64,000 nucleotides of DNA from Reichenbachiella carrageenanivorans (GTDB lineage: Bacteria; Bacteroidota; Bacteroidia; Cytophagales; Cyclobacteriaceae): positions 2,513,501 through 2,577,500 of the forward strand of contig NZ_CP106735.1 in NCBI RefSeq assembly GCF_025639805.1, read 5' to 3'. The notes beneath the pieces were generated by a model. The model saw only the letters and a program-made list of their open reading frames with translations, did not search any database and had not been told where the DNA came from. Positions 9,401-17,979 of the stretch are shown piece by piece. Made by a program: the position numbers and the translations under genes. Numbering within the stretch: the stretch's first letter is position 1; every line of letters begins with the position of its first letter.

Positions 9401-10605
9401 GTTCCGAACCATAGGTTGTCGTCTTCTGTTTCTACTATCGAGCAGATCACATGGCTCGGGTCATAGTAGCTTTTTTTCGCACTGGTAGATTTGTTGACCA
9501 GTTCGAATGTACTGCCTTGACTTACAAAATGATAGATACCACCGTGGTAAGTAGCCACCCAAAAGCTACCATCGGCGGAGAGAAAGATGTCTTTGATGGA
9601 GCGGTTGAGCAGTAGGGGGGCTAGTTTTTCGGTTTTTGTATGAAACAAGTAAAGCCCATTCCTAGTGCCTATGAGGAGTTCGTCTTGCTGGTATTGTTTG
9701 ATCACACGAATGGAGTTGGCATTGAGCCTATCGGCTATTCTAAATTTACTTTTCTTATCAGATTTTAGATCATATCGGGTAAGGCCTTTGTATTCGTTTT
9801 GATTGCCAATCCAGACTACACTGTCTTTTTCGTCGAGTACCAAAGATCTTGGGTTTGATTTTTTAGCATCAGTCAATATCTGGTTGGGATAGGGTTTGTT
9901 TGAGTATGTTTCGCCTTCTGATGAAATGACAGAAATGCCGAATTGGGATAACACCATCAAGTCTCCATAATAACTCATGATGTCCTTGACGTCCAACGCT
10001 TGGTTGTCATTATAGTTGTAGGTCCATTCAAACCGATTGAATTCACGATCTGTGATAGAGCCCATATACAGCCCATTGTTGGTACATATCCAGAGGTGAT
10101 CATTGTCGTCTTCATAGATCTCTCTTATCAGGGTGTATCGCTCGTCTTCATTACTGCCGATAAGTGGAATATGAATAAATGAATTGTTTTGTTTCGACCA
10201 TAGATTGAGCCCGCGACTGGTGCCTACCCATAGGTTGTTTTGACTGTCGTTGTATAGAGACCATACCCAGTTGTCTATCAGAGTGGTACTGTCTTGTTCG
10301 TCAGAAATAAAGGTTTCGGAGTAGGAGCCGTCATATTTGATGAGGCCATATTGGGAGCCAAACCATAGAAATCCGTCTTTGTCCTGTGTAATGGCATATA
10401 CTGGATTGTCTAGCGATTCGATATGTGCATCTATGATGGGCAGCGACTGAGCCACTGCGGCTGATAGGTTGTATATACAAAGTGTAAAAAGCAGAGACAG
10501 AGACTTTCCGAGGGTATGGCTACTCAGATATGGTCTGTGTTTCCAAAGTTGGGTTAGATCTGTTACGATGTTTTCCTTACTTTTTTTGATCATGCTGCTA
10601 TTCAA
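6439..10605 (-). CDS. Hybrid two-component system regulator (HTCS) with degenerate receiver
   Basis: This single-chain sensor and transcription factor of 1,388 residues is the type that controls polysaccharide loci in Bacteroidota. In order it has a signal anchor (about 32-52), two seven-bladed ligand-binding propellers built of Reg_prop repeats (about 60-700), a Y_Y_Y domain (about 715-800) and a membrane helix (about 812-836). Inside the cell come a HisKA domain with the H-box ISHEFKLPLTL (His872), an HATPase with N-box NNLVSNAFKHS and DNGKG, a receiver (about 1141-1265) and an AraC-type HTH pair (about 1295-1385). The receiver is abnormal: Asn1191 replaces the phospho-acceptor Asp, the acidic pair reads D-K, the switch Thr is Met and the conserved Lys is missing. 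It is transcribed away from the 11397 gene, and TGTAAC sites lie in the shared gap. It probably senses an oligosaccharide in the periplasm and activates SusCD and the enzymes. Confidence 0.93.
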   Translation of the reverse strand: MNSSMIKKSKENIVTDLTQLWKHRPYLSSHTLGKSLSLLFTLCIYNLSAAVAQSLPIIDAHIESLDNPVYAITQDKDGFLWFGSQYGLIKYDGSYSETFISDEQDSTTLIDNWVWSLYNDSQNNLWVGTSRGLNLWSKQNNSFIHIPLIGSNEDERYTLIREIYEDDNDHLWICTNNGLYMGSITDREFNRFEWTYNYNDNQALDVKDIMSYYGDLMVLSQFGISVISSEGETYSNKPYPNQILTDAKKSNPRSLVLDEKDSVVWIGNQNEYKGLTRYDLKSDKKSKFRIADRLNANSIRVIKQYQQDELLIGTRNGLYLFHTKTEKLAPLLLNRSIKDIFLSADGSFWVATYHGGIYHFVSQGSTFELVNKSTSAKKSYYDPSHVICSIVETEDDNLWFGTNQGLFYLPTSSDSLKNEKTISVRKADDIRTRCMVYDGKGNIWIGTSDGIIKYDRINDILKTYPLDDNLDNSLKEINNIIYANNQIWVATNGSGLYGFEPDKEEFTQYYNHFNRSSNFIFALNATENGTIWIGSNAGLSAFDSKTAQTLSIHGKNLNFEHRNIRVIKRDLNNRLWIGTENSGLIFYDPRTNEHRTLTKEEGLYSNRVKSMEIDEKQNLWVTTFEGISKIETNHPTNIHALKFNIVDFTVNNLGTEVLFLPRSSVTSTQGEMYFGTRNGLIKFNPSKINSSHVFPKVWLKDLSINQQSIMKNDDLLAKYGNVQNLKSIAFNHDETIIKLFLSTINYSQQYHIYYSYFLEGLSPEWQMLDENTLNLNYLPPGKYTLKLKASSSNQVWFEDYTSIDIVVHPPFYKSAFAFVIYTVVILLLMYLFYHFSATWQALKNKLKVEELEKKKAAELSQLKSQFFINISHEFKLPLTLILSPIEDILAQKVEPAVKKRLKIAKRNAENILNLINQIVDVRKLETGNSILRIQHLDLVSFTRHTAVDFFELSKIKNIDFNIIAEEEEFPVWIDPTKFVFVINNLVSNAFKHSNENGKLNLYIKKHVNAEGSTVNERIDLIIEDNGKGYAAEDIPHLFDRFYHLSKNGSRISMSDGIGLDHSKKIISQHHGTISVESIQGDEKRAGLTKMCISLKVGHEHFDPSDIADEILKKYEETSLSKENYEPIEKIEESNPDQGNHGQNILVIDKDENITKSIRNQLQDQYHIYSTKDGMEGWKVALDLMPSLIIINEELEIIDGVELCQKIRTDERTLNIPIIFLMKEKRDDSFHRDLNADEYIEIDKNLDSIKSRVNTLISRREKIRMQFEKKSLLMPENISSHEENLIKDAIKYIDDNISDTNLSVDRLSKEIGISRVHFYRKIKSLMNMSPNEFIRSYRIRKAGQLLSQKKVNIDQIRHMVGFNDSDYFRSCFKKEFGMTPSEYNKKNVS

Positions 10606-11281
10606 TTTTAATCAATTCTTCTCTCGCTAAACTATTTGCTTCATAGCCTCTGTTCTATAGAGGGTGCAAAGCGGATAGGATGGTCATGGTTCAGTCTTGG
10701 TTGAAGTGTTTTTGAGTGGGTCATTGGCTAAAGACGACATTCAAAAACTTCCATTCATTGTTCCTTGCTGCTAAAGGCGCAATGAAGCTTGGATTCTATG
10801 AGGGTGTAGTTGGGAGTTTTACCTCTTTTAGTATGTCTTGTTTAGAATCCAGATAAGCAAGATATTTAATTCGCTGCCATTCTGATCCCATACGACAAGA
10901 AAAATGTTACACCCAGTTTACGTAGAATATTTATCAACATTAGCCTTTATAGAAAACCTTAGTTCAAGATAAAGTCTCATTTGTTGGCTCAAAACAATTT
11001 AAAACATGATTTATCCTTAAATCTTATTGTTCTAAGATACCTGAAATAATCAAATGTCGGGGGGTGATGTAACATCCATCTTGTATAAATGTAACCCTAA
11101 ATATGACCAAGTATCCTCATCTGGGCAAATATGAACGATATGCCCGTTGTCGGTTTTCCTACATCGACCTAATATAGTGAAGCGAAAATGTTAAAATAAG
11201 ATTAGTTGATATAGCTGGCTCGATTTGCAACTGAAGTATTCAAATCGAAATATCCTAACAAGTAGACAAACCATTGATAAA
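10606..11281. other. Divergent regulatory region between HTCS and surface lipoprotein genes
   Basis: Nearly 700 bp without a convincing long ORF, separating the minus-strand HTCS gene from the plus-strand lipoprotein gene. Its left part shows nothing recognisable. Its right half holds three copies of TGTAAC/GTTACA (see separate entry) and is otherwise AT-rich. It probably contains promoters for both directions and may specify a long 5' leader. Confidence 0.5.
10905..11095. promoter_or_regulatory. TGTAAC/GTTACA repeat cluster, candidate HTCS operator (site A)
   Basis: TGTTACA stands at 10905-10911, TGTAACA at 11068-11074 and TGTAACC at 11090-11096. The last two form a direct repeat with a 22-bp period (TGTAAC-N16-TGTAAC), with a weaker TGT half-site 14 bp into the unit. 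The same spacing recurs before SusC. AraC-family proteins bind direct repeats about two helical turns apart, so these are candidate sites for the adjacent HTCS; this is inference from pattern and position. Confidence 0.5.
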
Positions 11282-11362
11282 ATGAAATTTCCAAAGAGAA
11301 TAATATTGACAGGAATACTATTAGTATCAGGCATACTTCTAATCATTCAACTGTTTTTGTAA
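11282..11362 (+). CDS. Possible 26-aa single-helix membrane peptide
   Basis: An ATG ORF of 26 residues begins with a basic tip (MKFPKR) and continues as an uninterrupted hydrophobic helix (IILTGILLVSGILLIIQLFL), with its stop 34 bp before the next start. The composition is strongly that of a membrane peptide rather than random sequence. It could be a small membrane protein, a leader peptide or a relic of a signal sequence. I do not know a family for it. Confidence 0.35.
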   Translation: MKFPKRIILTGILLVSGILLIIQLFL

Positions 11363-11396
11363 AAAGATTACTCATCAAAAAGAAAACTGTTTAATT

Positions 11397-12665
11397 ATGA
11401 AAGCAAAACAATTACTTTATTCAACGATTACATTTATAATACTGGCGATTGTGTCATGTACTGATGAAATGGATAATGGAGGCATCACGGGTGATCCTGC
11501 CATCTTCTCAGGCGTGGAGACTGTGGATTTTGGAGATATTGTGGCAGGCCAGACAGCTACTGTATCTACCTATGTGATAGGAACTGGAATCGACGATGGG
11601 CTTGCGCTCACCGTAGAAGGAGAAGGCTACCTAGTGAGCAGGGATCATTTCCGTATTGTCACGGATACTAGCTTTGTAGACATCACTATTGCACCAGACT
11701 TGGAGGCTGCCTTGGGGGACAACCCTGGTACCATTACGCTTTCTGCGGGTAACATCACAAAAACCATCTCATTGTCTTCTACAGTATTGACCGCTTCGAT
11801 CTTTACTTACGAGGAAGATGCGATAGATATGGGAGACATCTTGTTCGGTACAACAGAGTCTAAAACAGTAACCGTAGAAGGGCAGTATATCTCTGGAACT
11901 GTTGATATTACCACAACGGGTACTGGCTTTAGCGTGAGCCCTGCCTCATTTACCGAAGGCAACGGGCCACATGAAATCACAGTAACTTATGCTGCTAGCC
12001 CTACAGCATCGGCTGGTGAGGTGACTGGCGAGGTCGTTTTTAGTTATGGTGATGGGTTGACATCTGTTATTCCTGTAGTTACCAATATTACTTTGGTAGC
12101 TCCAGAGCCATTGACCGATGGTACAGTAGTTTATGCAAACGAATTTGACTTCCCAGGGACTCCTGCGGATGATGATCCTTTTGTGCTCGCAGACTTAGAA
12201 GGCCTATCTACTACGCTGTATGAAGGTGTGTCAGCCTCTTATGATCTAGTAGTAGCAGAAGGTGGTGCTGCAGGCAAAGAAGTAGATCATGCTATGTGTG
12301 TAGAGACGATATCTGGTACAACAGCTGATGAAGGAACAGGCTGTAATACTTCTGCGACTTTGAAACAATTAGGCACGAAGGTTACCATCTCTCTTGCTGG
12401 GTTGCCTCAACTGGAAGCGGATTATACATTGACTTTCTGGGCAAGACCAGCTGCTACTTCGGAGAGAGAGTTTGTCGTCAACTTTGGAGGGACAGAGTTT
12501 AAAAATACTTTCAATGGAGACGCCTCTAATAAGTTTTACAAATTTGAAGTAGAAGGGTCGTCTGACGAAGATGGGAAAATTGTTTTTGATTTTGCAAACA
12601 ATACAGACAACACCTTTAGAGGAATTGACTTTGACCATGTCGAAATCGTAGCTGGAGGAATATAA
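11397..12665 (+). CDS. Surface lipoprotein with Ig-like repeats and C-terminal carbohydrate-binding-like domain
   Basis: The 422-residue product has a lipoprotein signal peptide (lipobox IVSC, Cys about 21) followed by acidic residues (TDEMD), which resembles the lipoprotein export signal for the Bacteroidota cell surface. Two Ig-like or ASPM/HYDIN-like repeats follow (about 30-135, motif VDFGDIVAGQ; about 140-235, motif IDMGDILFGT). The C-terminal domain (about 245-420) is a beta-sandwich resembling CBM4/9-type carbohydrate-binding modules (motifs YTLTFWARP and FDHVEIV). It plausibly captures glycan at the surface beside SusD, although the domain match is by eye only. It is the first gene downstream of the HTCS and is followed by a clear terminator. 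Confidence 0.65.
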   Translation: MKAKQLLYSTITFIILAIVSCTDEMDNGGITGDPAIFSGVETVDFGDIVAGQTATVSTYVIGTGIDDGLALTVEGEGYLVSRDHFRIVTDTSFVDITIAPDLEAALGDNPGTITLSAGNITKTISLSSTVLTASIFTYEEDAIDMGDILFGTTESKTVTVEGQYISGTVDITTTGTGFSVSPASFTEGNGPHEITVTYAASPTASAGEVTGEVVFSYGDGLTSVIPVVTNITLVAPEPLTDGTVVYANEFDFPGTPADDDPFVLADLEGLSTTLYEGVSASYDLVVAEGGAAGKEVDHAMCVETISGTTADEGTGCNTSATLKQLGTKVTISLAGLPQLEADYTLTFWARPAATSEREFVVNFGGTEFKNTFNGDASNKFYKFEVEGSSDEDGKIVFDFANNTDNTFRGIDFDHVEIVAGGI

Positions 12666-12702
12666 GCTTTGGCTCTTGTATATTGATGACTTAAATATTG
12701 CG

Positions 12703-12739
12703 ATGACTGCCTTCCTATCAGGAGGGCAGTCATTTTTTT
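12703..12739 (+). terminator. Intrinsic terminator after the surface lipoprotein gene
   Basis: A stem of about 13 bp with one G-T pair (ATGACTGCCTTCCT against AGGAGGGCAGTCAT) and a short loop is followed by seven T at 12734 onward. It lies about 40 bp after the stop codon. Confidence 0.85.
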
Positions 12740-12779
12740 ACCACATCAATAGTGTAGATGTGGTTTTATCACTTTCAAA

Positions 12780-14591
12780 ATGAATAATCATATGAGATTA
12801 AAAAAGAAAACGGTCGCCTTGCTCATCAGTGTGTTGATGCTAGCTGTGAGGATGGGAGAGGCACAGGGCCTTTTACAAAATGTATCGAGCCGTGTACACC
12901 AATCGTTGGATGGTACGTGGCAAATCATAGTAGATCCTATGGAAACGGGGTATTACAATCACAGCTGGAAGCCCAAAAAGAACGGTTATTTTATAGATGA
13001 GAAGCCAAAGACTGTTTCGGATAGAGTGGAGTATGATTTCGATACCAGTGATGAGCTGTATGTGCCTAGTGATTGGAATACACAAAATGACAAGCTCTAC
13101 TATTATGAAGGGACGGTTTGGTATAGAAAGAAGTTTATAACCAAAAAAGAAGACAAGAAGAAGTATCACTTGTATTTTGGTGCAATCAATTATCGATCTA
13201 TTGTCTATTTGAATGGCGAGCGTGTAGGTGAGCATGTTGGTGGCTTTACTTCGTTCAACTTCGACGTAACGGATTTGCTCAAAGCAGGTCAAAATACTGT
13301 GGTAGTGAAAGTAGACAACACCAGAGATAAGGACGGTGTGCCTACGATCAATACCGACTGGTGGAACTATGGAGGGATCACCCGATCAGTACTACTAGTA
13401 GAAACGCCACAGATTTTTCTCGAAGATTATTCCGTTTCGCTGAGTAAGGACAAGACGATCGAGGGGTGGGTAAAACTCAACGACAGCAGTGCGGGCAAAG
13501 TAGAGATATCTATAGAAGGTATAGGCAAACAGCAGGTGAAAGTGAAAGACGGGAAGGCCTCGTTCAAATTTGATAAAGCGCCTAAACTTTGGTCATTCGC
13601 AGATCCATACCTGTATCCTGTTACATTGAGCTTCAACGGGGAAACGATCCAAGACGAAATAGGATTCAAGTATATTGACGTAAAGGGCAAGGATATTTTG
13701 CTCAACGGAGAATCTGTTTTTTTGAAAGGGATCAGTATACACGAAGAGGCGCCTATAAGTACGGGTAGAGTTACTACTGCCGAAGAATGTCAGATATTGC
13801 TCGACTGGGCTCAAGAGCTGGGTTGTAATTTCATCCGACTGGCTCATTACCCACATAGTGAAACGATGGTGCGTATGGCAGAAAAAAGAGGTTTCCTTAT
13901 CTGGTCAGAAATTCCAGTGTATTGGACGATCAATTATGAAAATGAATCGACTTATCAAAATGCCGAAAATCAATTGGCAGAAATGATCGATAGAGACAAA
14001 AACAGAGTAGGTATAGGCCTCTGGTCGGTAGCCAACGAAACCCCAGTAATAGATGCAAGAAATCAATTTTTGAATAAATTGATAAAAAAGACACGTGAGA
14101 TGGATCCTACGAGACTGATCTGTGCTGCATTGGATACACACATTACTAAAAACGGGAAAAAGACGATCGACGACCCATTGGGAGAGTATGTGGATGTGAT
14201 CGGGATCAATAGCTACTGTGGGTGGTATGGAGGCACACCCGAATCTTGTGAGGCATGGGAGTGGGCGTCACAGTTCGAAAAGCCCATGATCATGAGTGAA
14301 GTAGGTGCAGGTGCATTGCAAGGGTTGCATGGAGAGCAAAACGAACGATGGACCGAGGAGTACCAATCGGCAGTCTATAGATACAATATCGAAATGCTAA
14401 AGAATATTGACTTTCTGAGAGGAGTATCTCCTTGGATATTGATGGATTTTAGGTCGCCGAGAAGACCACTTAAAAGGGTTCAAAATGATTTTAATAGAAA
14501 AGGGCTAATCTCCGAACAAGGGATCAAAAAAGAAGCCTTTTTTATATTACAAGATTATTATAATTCTCAGCCTATCCAATTGAATAAATAG
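12780..14591 (+). CDS. Glycoside hydrolase family 2, beta-glucuronidase/beta-galactosidase-like
   Basis: This secreted 603-residue enzyme has a signal peptide (about 1-29, ending GEAQG), an N-terminal sugar-binding jelly-roll domain (about 40-215, motifs VWYRKKF and VYLNGERVGEHVGGF), an Ig-like domain (about 220-305) and a TIM barrel (about 310-595). The GH2 acid/base sits in SVANE (Glu420) and the nucleophile in IMSEVGAG (Glu507). The length is that of the compact beta-glucuronidase-type GH2 enzymes. In this locus it would remove a beta-linked galactose, glucuronate or derivative from oligosaccharides; the sugar specificity cannot be read here. Two in-frame ATGs, 12780 and 12792, are both possible starts. 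Confidence 0.92.
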   Translation: MNNHMRLKKKTVALLISVLMLAVRMGEAQGLLQNVSSRVHQSLDGTWQIIVDPMETGYYNHSWKPKKNGYFIDEKPKTVSDRVEYDFDTSDELYVPSDWNTQNDKLYYYEGTVWYRKKFITKKEDKKKYHLYFGAINYRSIVYLNGERVGEHVGGFTSFNFDVTDLLKAGQNTVVVKVDNTRDKDGVPTINTDWWNYGGITRSVLLVETPQIFLEDYSVSLSKDKTIEGWVKLNDSSAGKVEISIEGIGKQQVKVKDGKASFKFDKAPKLWSFADPYLYPVTLSFNGETIQDEIGFKYIDVKGKDILLNGESVFLKGISIHEEAPISTGRVTTAEECQILLDWAQELGCNFIRLAHYPHSETMVRMAEKRGFLIWSEIPVYWTINYENESTYQNAENQLAEMIDRDKNRVGIGLWSVANETPVIDARNQFLNKLIKKTREMDPTRLICAALDTHITKNGKKTIDDPLGEYVDVIGINSYCGWYGGTPESCEAWEWASQFEKPMIMSEVGAGALQGLHGEQNERWTEEYQSAVYRYNIEMLKNIDFLRGVSPWILMDFRSPRRPLKRVQNDFNRKGLISEQGIKKEAFFILQDYYNSQPIQLNK

Positions 14592-14998
14592 TTAGGTAAA
14601 ACCAACCCGACAGGCCAACCGAAAAACTCAATTTTACTCAACAGATAAGCAACAGCGTATCGAAAATGAAAGCAGTCAAAAAGTGTAACTATGCGAATAA
14701 TCCCTCTTGTTACACTTTTTGGCTATTCATTGTAACATGTACCCTGTCATTCTGTAACGAATAAACAATTGATGTTACCTCTAACCGGCTTAATCGCAAC
14801 AATCAATAGGCTGTTTTGAGTTCACGAAGGACGATTATTACAGCCTAAATAATAAAACGTGAATAGGAAGAAAAAGAAGTTTGTTTGAATGGGCCAAGTC
14901 AAAATGGAAGCGGAGGTTTTCATTTGATAGACATGTCAAACGAAAGTTCAGATTTAGGTTTTTTTATTTTAATGTAATTTCTCACTTAAATAAATGAT
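14592..14998. other. Leader and promoter region of the SusC gene
   Basis: A 407-bp gap with five copies of TGTAAC/GTTACA in its first half (separate entry). A perfect 13-bp inverted repeat (14677-14689 with 14709-14721, 19-nt loop) contains two of those copies and may also act as the GH2 terminator. The remaining 200 bp up to the SusC start is AT-rich and probably the untranslated leader. Confidence 0.5.
14684..14779. promoter_or_regulatory. Five-copy TGTAAC/GTTACA cluster before SusC, candidate HTCS operator (site B)
   Basis: Copies stand at 14684 (TGTAACT), 14708 (TGTTACA), 14731 (TGTAACA), 14753 (TGTAACG) and 14773 (TGTTACC). The pair at 14731 and 14753 repeats the exact TGTAAC-N16-TGTAAC arrangement of site A (11068/11090), again with a TGT half-site 14 bp into the unit. 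Chance would give about one copy per 2 kb. The likely reader is the AraC-type domain of the HTCS at 6439-10605. Confidence 0.55.
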
Positions 14999-17941
14999 AT
15001 GAAAAAGTTATTACTACTTGTTAAACTTGGCTTGATACTACCCGGGCTCCTTCTGGCATTTCAGCTGAAGGCCCAGAGTACAGTGAATGGGAAAGTCGTG
15101 AGCCAGGAAGATGGCATGGGTTTGCCAGGGGTGAGTGTATTGATTAAAGGATCAACAAAAGGTACAGTCACTGACATCGATGGTATGTTCAAAGTTAGTG
15201 CGAATCCTGAAGACGTTTTAGTTTTCAGTTTCATAGGCTATCATAGCCAAGAGCATGCGGTAGGTACCAGGTCACAGATCGACATCTCTTTGGAAGCTGA
15301 TGTAGAGCAGCTTGAAGAAGTGGTAGTCGTAGGGTACGGTACGCAAAAAAAATCTGATGTGACAGGAGCTGTAGCTACTATGTCTCAGGACAGATTAGAA
15401 ATGGTACCCAACACCAACGTAGCTCAAGCCCTACAGGGGTCAGTAGCAGGGGTGTCTATCGTTTCTAATTCTGCTGGTGCAGAAGGTAGCGATGCTGAAA
15501 TTATGATTAGAGGTAGAAATACGATCTCAGCAAGCAACAGACCGTTGATCGTACTGGACGGCATGCCTTATAGTGGTAGTCTTTCTGAGATCAACCCTAC
15601 AGATATTGCTTCGGTCAATATATTGAAAGACGCATCGTCTACAGCTATTTATGGGTCTAGAGGTGCTAATGGTGTAATCCTCATTACGTCTAAAAAAGGA
15701 GCTAAAGGAGCTGCCAGAATTAGCTATGCAGGATTCTATGGTATACAGCAAATGACGAATGTGCCAGACTTATTGACTTCGGAAGAATTCTATAAGTTTA
15801 AAAAGACAAGGAATCCAGCGTCAATCACGGCTTCAGAGGAGGACTTTTACCAAGACGGTAAAACCACCGATTGGATAGATGTAGCTACGCAGATTGGACA
15901 CAAGCAACAGCATACGTTGACCGTATCTGGAGGAAGTGATAATGTGAAGTACTATGTGTCTGGTAGCTACCTTGATGTAGAGGGTATCGCTATCAACGAC
16001 TTGTTTAAGAGATACAGCATGCGTCTCAACTTAGAAGCTAAGATTACAGATTGGTTGACGTTTGGCTCCAATACACAATTGTCTTTGTCAGACAGAAGTG
16101 GGCAGGATGCCAGCTGGAGTGGTGCTCAGGATGGAGCTTATTATATGAACCCATTGACTGAGCCATACGACGAAGATGGGAATCAGAAAATTTACCCTTG
16201 GGCGGAGTCTATTTATTGGGGCAACCCACTGTCTGGTTTGCTAGAAGCAGATAGTGATAAAAATTACAAAATTTTCACTAACAACTACTTGCAAATAGAT
16301 CTGCCATTCGTGCCAGGGCTATCCTACAAGTTGAACACAGGTATCGAGTACGACCATAGAGATAGAAAAAACTACGCAGGTAGAGATACAAAAGCAGGAT
16401 ATGAGAATAGAGGGGTGTCAGATACAAGAACAGACTTGGATACCAACATTCTTATAGAAAACATATTGAACTATAAAAAGTCAATTGGTAGCCACAACTT
16501 GTTTTTGACTGCACTATATAGTTATCAAAACGATATCGAAGATATGGAAGGCCTAGATAGTAATGGTTTTCCTAACGATAAGCTAACTACGTATCAGGGT
16601 AATGTGGCTGCATTGATTGATCCTAAGTATGCTTACCAAGAATTTGTATTGTTGTCTACTATGTTGAGGTTCAACTACAACTACGACAACAAATACTATT
16701 TGACTTTGACTGGTAGAAGAGATTCTTATTCTGCCTTCGGTGCCAATACCAAGCATGGTATATTTCCTTCTGTAGCCTTAGGATGGAGCTTGCACAACGA
16801 ATCATTTATGTCTGCCATACCTACCATCAGTACCTTGAAACTACGTGCGAGCTACGGTATCAATGGTAACCAAGCAGTAGACCCATACAGTGCGTTGTCA
16901 CGAATGAGCGATCGGTCTTACTTAAACGGAAGTATACAGGCAGCGGGATACTATCCTAGTGCATTAGAATCTCCAGATCTGGGTTGGGAACAATCTGCTT
17001 CTGTCAATATTGGACTTGACTTTGGCGTTTTCAAAGATAGAGTACAGGGTAGCTTAGAACTTTACCAGACGAATACTACAGACCTGCTATTAGAAAGAGA
17101 AATTCCATCTACATCTGGTTTTACAATGACGGATCAAAATTTAGCAGAAGTCAAAAATAGTGGTGTAGAATTGACATTGAGTGCTAATCTAGTTAGGACA
17201 GGAGACTTCTCTTGGGATATTTCAGCCAATGCGGCATATATGAAAAATGAAATTGTAGACCTTTATGGTGACGGCGTAGATGATCCTTTGAATGGTTGGT
17301 TTATTGGTGAAGCTATCAGTACAAATTATTCTTACCAATTCGATGGTGTATACCAGGAGGAAGATTTTGCAGATCCTGATTTTGTACCAGCTATACCAGG
17401 TGCACAGCCAGGATGGGCCAAGGTGGTAGATCAGAACAATGATACACTTATCACTTCAGATCACGACCGTGTGTTTATCGGACAAACAGACCCTAAATTC
17501 ATCACTGGCTTGCAAATGAATTTCAAATACAAAAACTTCGGTTTGTCTCTGTTTGCTAGAAGTGCTCATGGCATGACTAGAAGAAACACGCTGCTTAATG
17601 ACGATGTTTGGAGTTCTGTTGAAAGAAATACTACCAATAAAAACTGGTGGACACCAGAAAATCCTACTAACGAATATTGGGCAAACCACGAAGATGCTAA
17701 CGCTAGAGGGGTAGGTATCTATGAAGACGCTAGTTTCTGGAGGTTGCAGAATGTTACTTTCTCATATGACTTGCCAAAGACTTTGTTGGACAGGGTGAGA
17801 ATCAACAACGCCAGGTTGTACGTGACTGGTAGTAATTTGATCACGGTTACCAATTTTGGTGGATTGGACCCTGAGCTAAGTAGCGCGAGAGAAATTCCAC
17901 TACAAAGAGAGTTTGTTTTAGGTCTTAACATTGGATTATAA
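14999..17941 (+). CDS. SusC-like TonB-dependent glycan importer
   Basis: This 980-residue outer-membrane transporter is paired with the SusD gene 38 bp downstream. It has a signal peptide (about 1-25, ending LKAQS), a carboxypeptidase-regulatory-like beta-sandwich (about 28-100) and a TonB-box-like stretch EEVVVVGYGTQ. A plug domain follows (about 115-225, with LQGSVAGVSI and the SusC hallmark GSRGANGVILITSKKG), then a 22-strand barrel ending in the outer-membrane insertion signature LQREFVLGLNIGL. It imports oligosaccharides released at the surface, using TonB-ExbBD energy. The upstream gap carries the TGTAAC repeats, so it is probably induced by the HTCS. The family is certain; the substrate is inferred from neighbours. 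Confidence 0.97.
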   Translation: MKKLLLLVKLGLILPGLLLAFQLKAQSTVNGKVVSQEDGMGLPGVSVLIKGSTKGTVTDIDGMFKVSANPEDVLVFSFIGYHSQEHAVGTRSQIDISLEADVEQLEEVVVVGYGTQKKSDVTGAVATMSQDRLEMVPNTNVAQALQGSVAGVSIVSNSAGAEGSDAEIMIRGRNTISASNRPLIVLDGMPYSGSLSEINPTDIASVNILKDASSTAIYGSRGANGVILITSKKGAKGAARISYAGFYGIQQMTNVPDLLTSEEFYKFKKTRNPASITASEEDFYQDGKTTDWIDVATQIGHKQQHTLTVSGGSDNVKYYVSGSYLDVEGIAINDLFKRYSMRLNLEAKITDWLTFGSNTQLSLSDRSGQDASWSGAQDGAYYMNPLTEPYDEDGNQKIYPWAESIYWGNPLSGLLEADSDKNYKIFTNNYLQIDLPFVPGLSYKLNTGIEYDHRDRKNYAGRDTKAGYENRGVSDTRTDLDTNILIENILNYKKSIGSHNLFLTALYSYQNDIEDMEGLDSNGFPNDKLTTYQGNVAALIDPKYAYQEFVLLSTMLRFNYNYDNKYYLTLTGRRDSYSAFGANTKHGIFPSVALGWSLHNESFMSAIPTISTLKLRASYGINGNQAVDPYSALSRMSDRSYLNGSIQAAGYYPSALESPDLGWEQSASVNIGLDFGVFKDRVQGSLELYQTNTTDLLLEREIPSTSGFTMTDQNLAEVKNSGVELTLSANLVRTGDFSWDISANAAYMKNEIVDLYGDGVDDPLNGWFIGEAISTNYSYQFDGVYQEEDFADPDFVPAIPGAQPGWAKVVDQNNDTLITSDHDRVFIGQTDPKFITGLQMNFKYKNFGLSLFARSAHGMTRRNTLLNDDVWSSVERNTTNKNWWTPENPTNEYWANHEDANARGVGIYEDASFWRLQNVTFSYDLPKTLLDRVRINNARLYVTGSNLITVTNFGGLDPELSSAREIPLQREFVLGLNIGL

Positions 17942-17979
17942 TTCAATTAGACCTTTTTAAAACCAAAAAATACAGAACA

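Noticed and set aside
14677..14721. The 13-bp inverted repeat as simply a terminator of the GH2 gene
   Set aside because: It has a 19-nt loop and no T-run after the right arm beyond its own TTTTT, and it contains two of the five TGTAAC/GTTACA copies. A regulatory reading is at least as likely, so it was not called a terminator.
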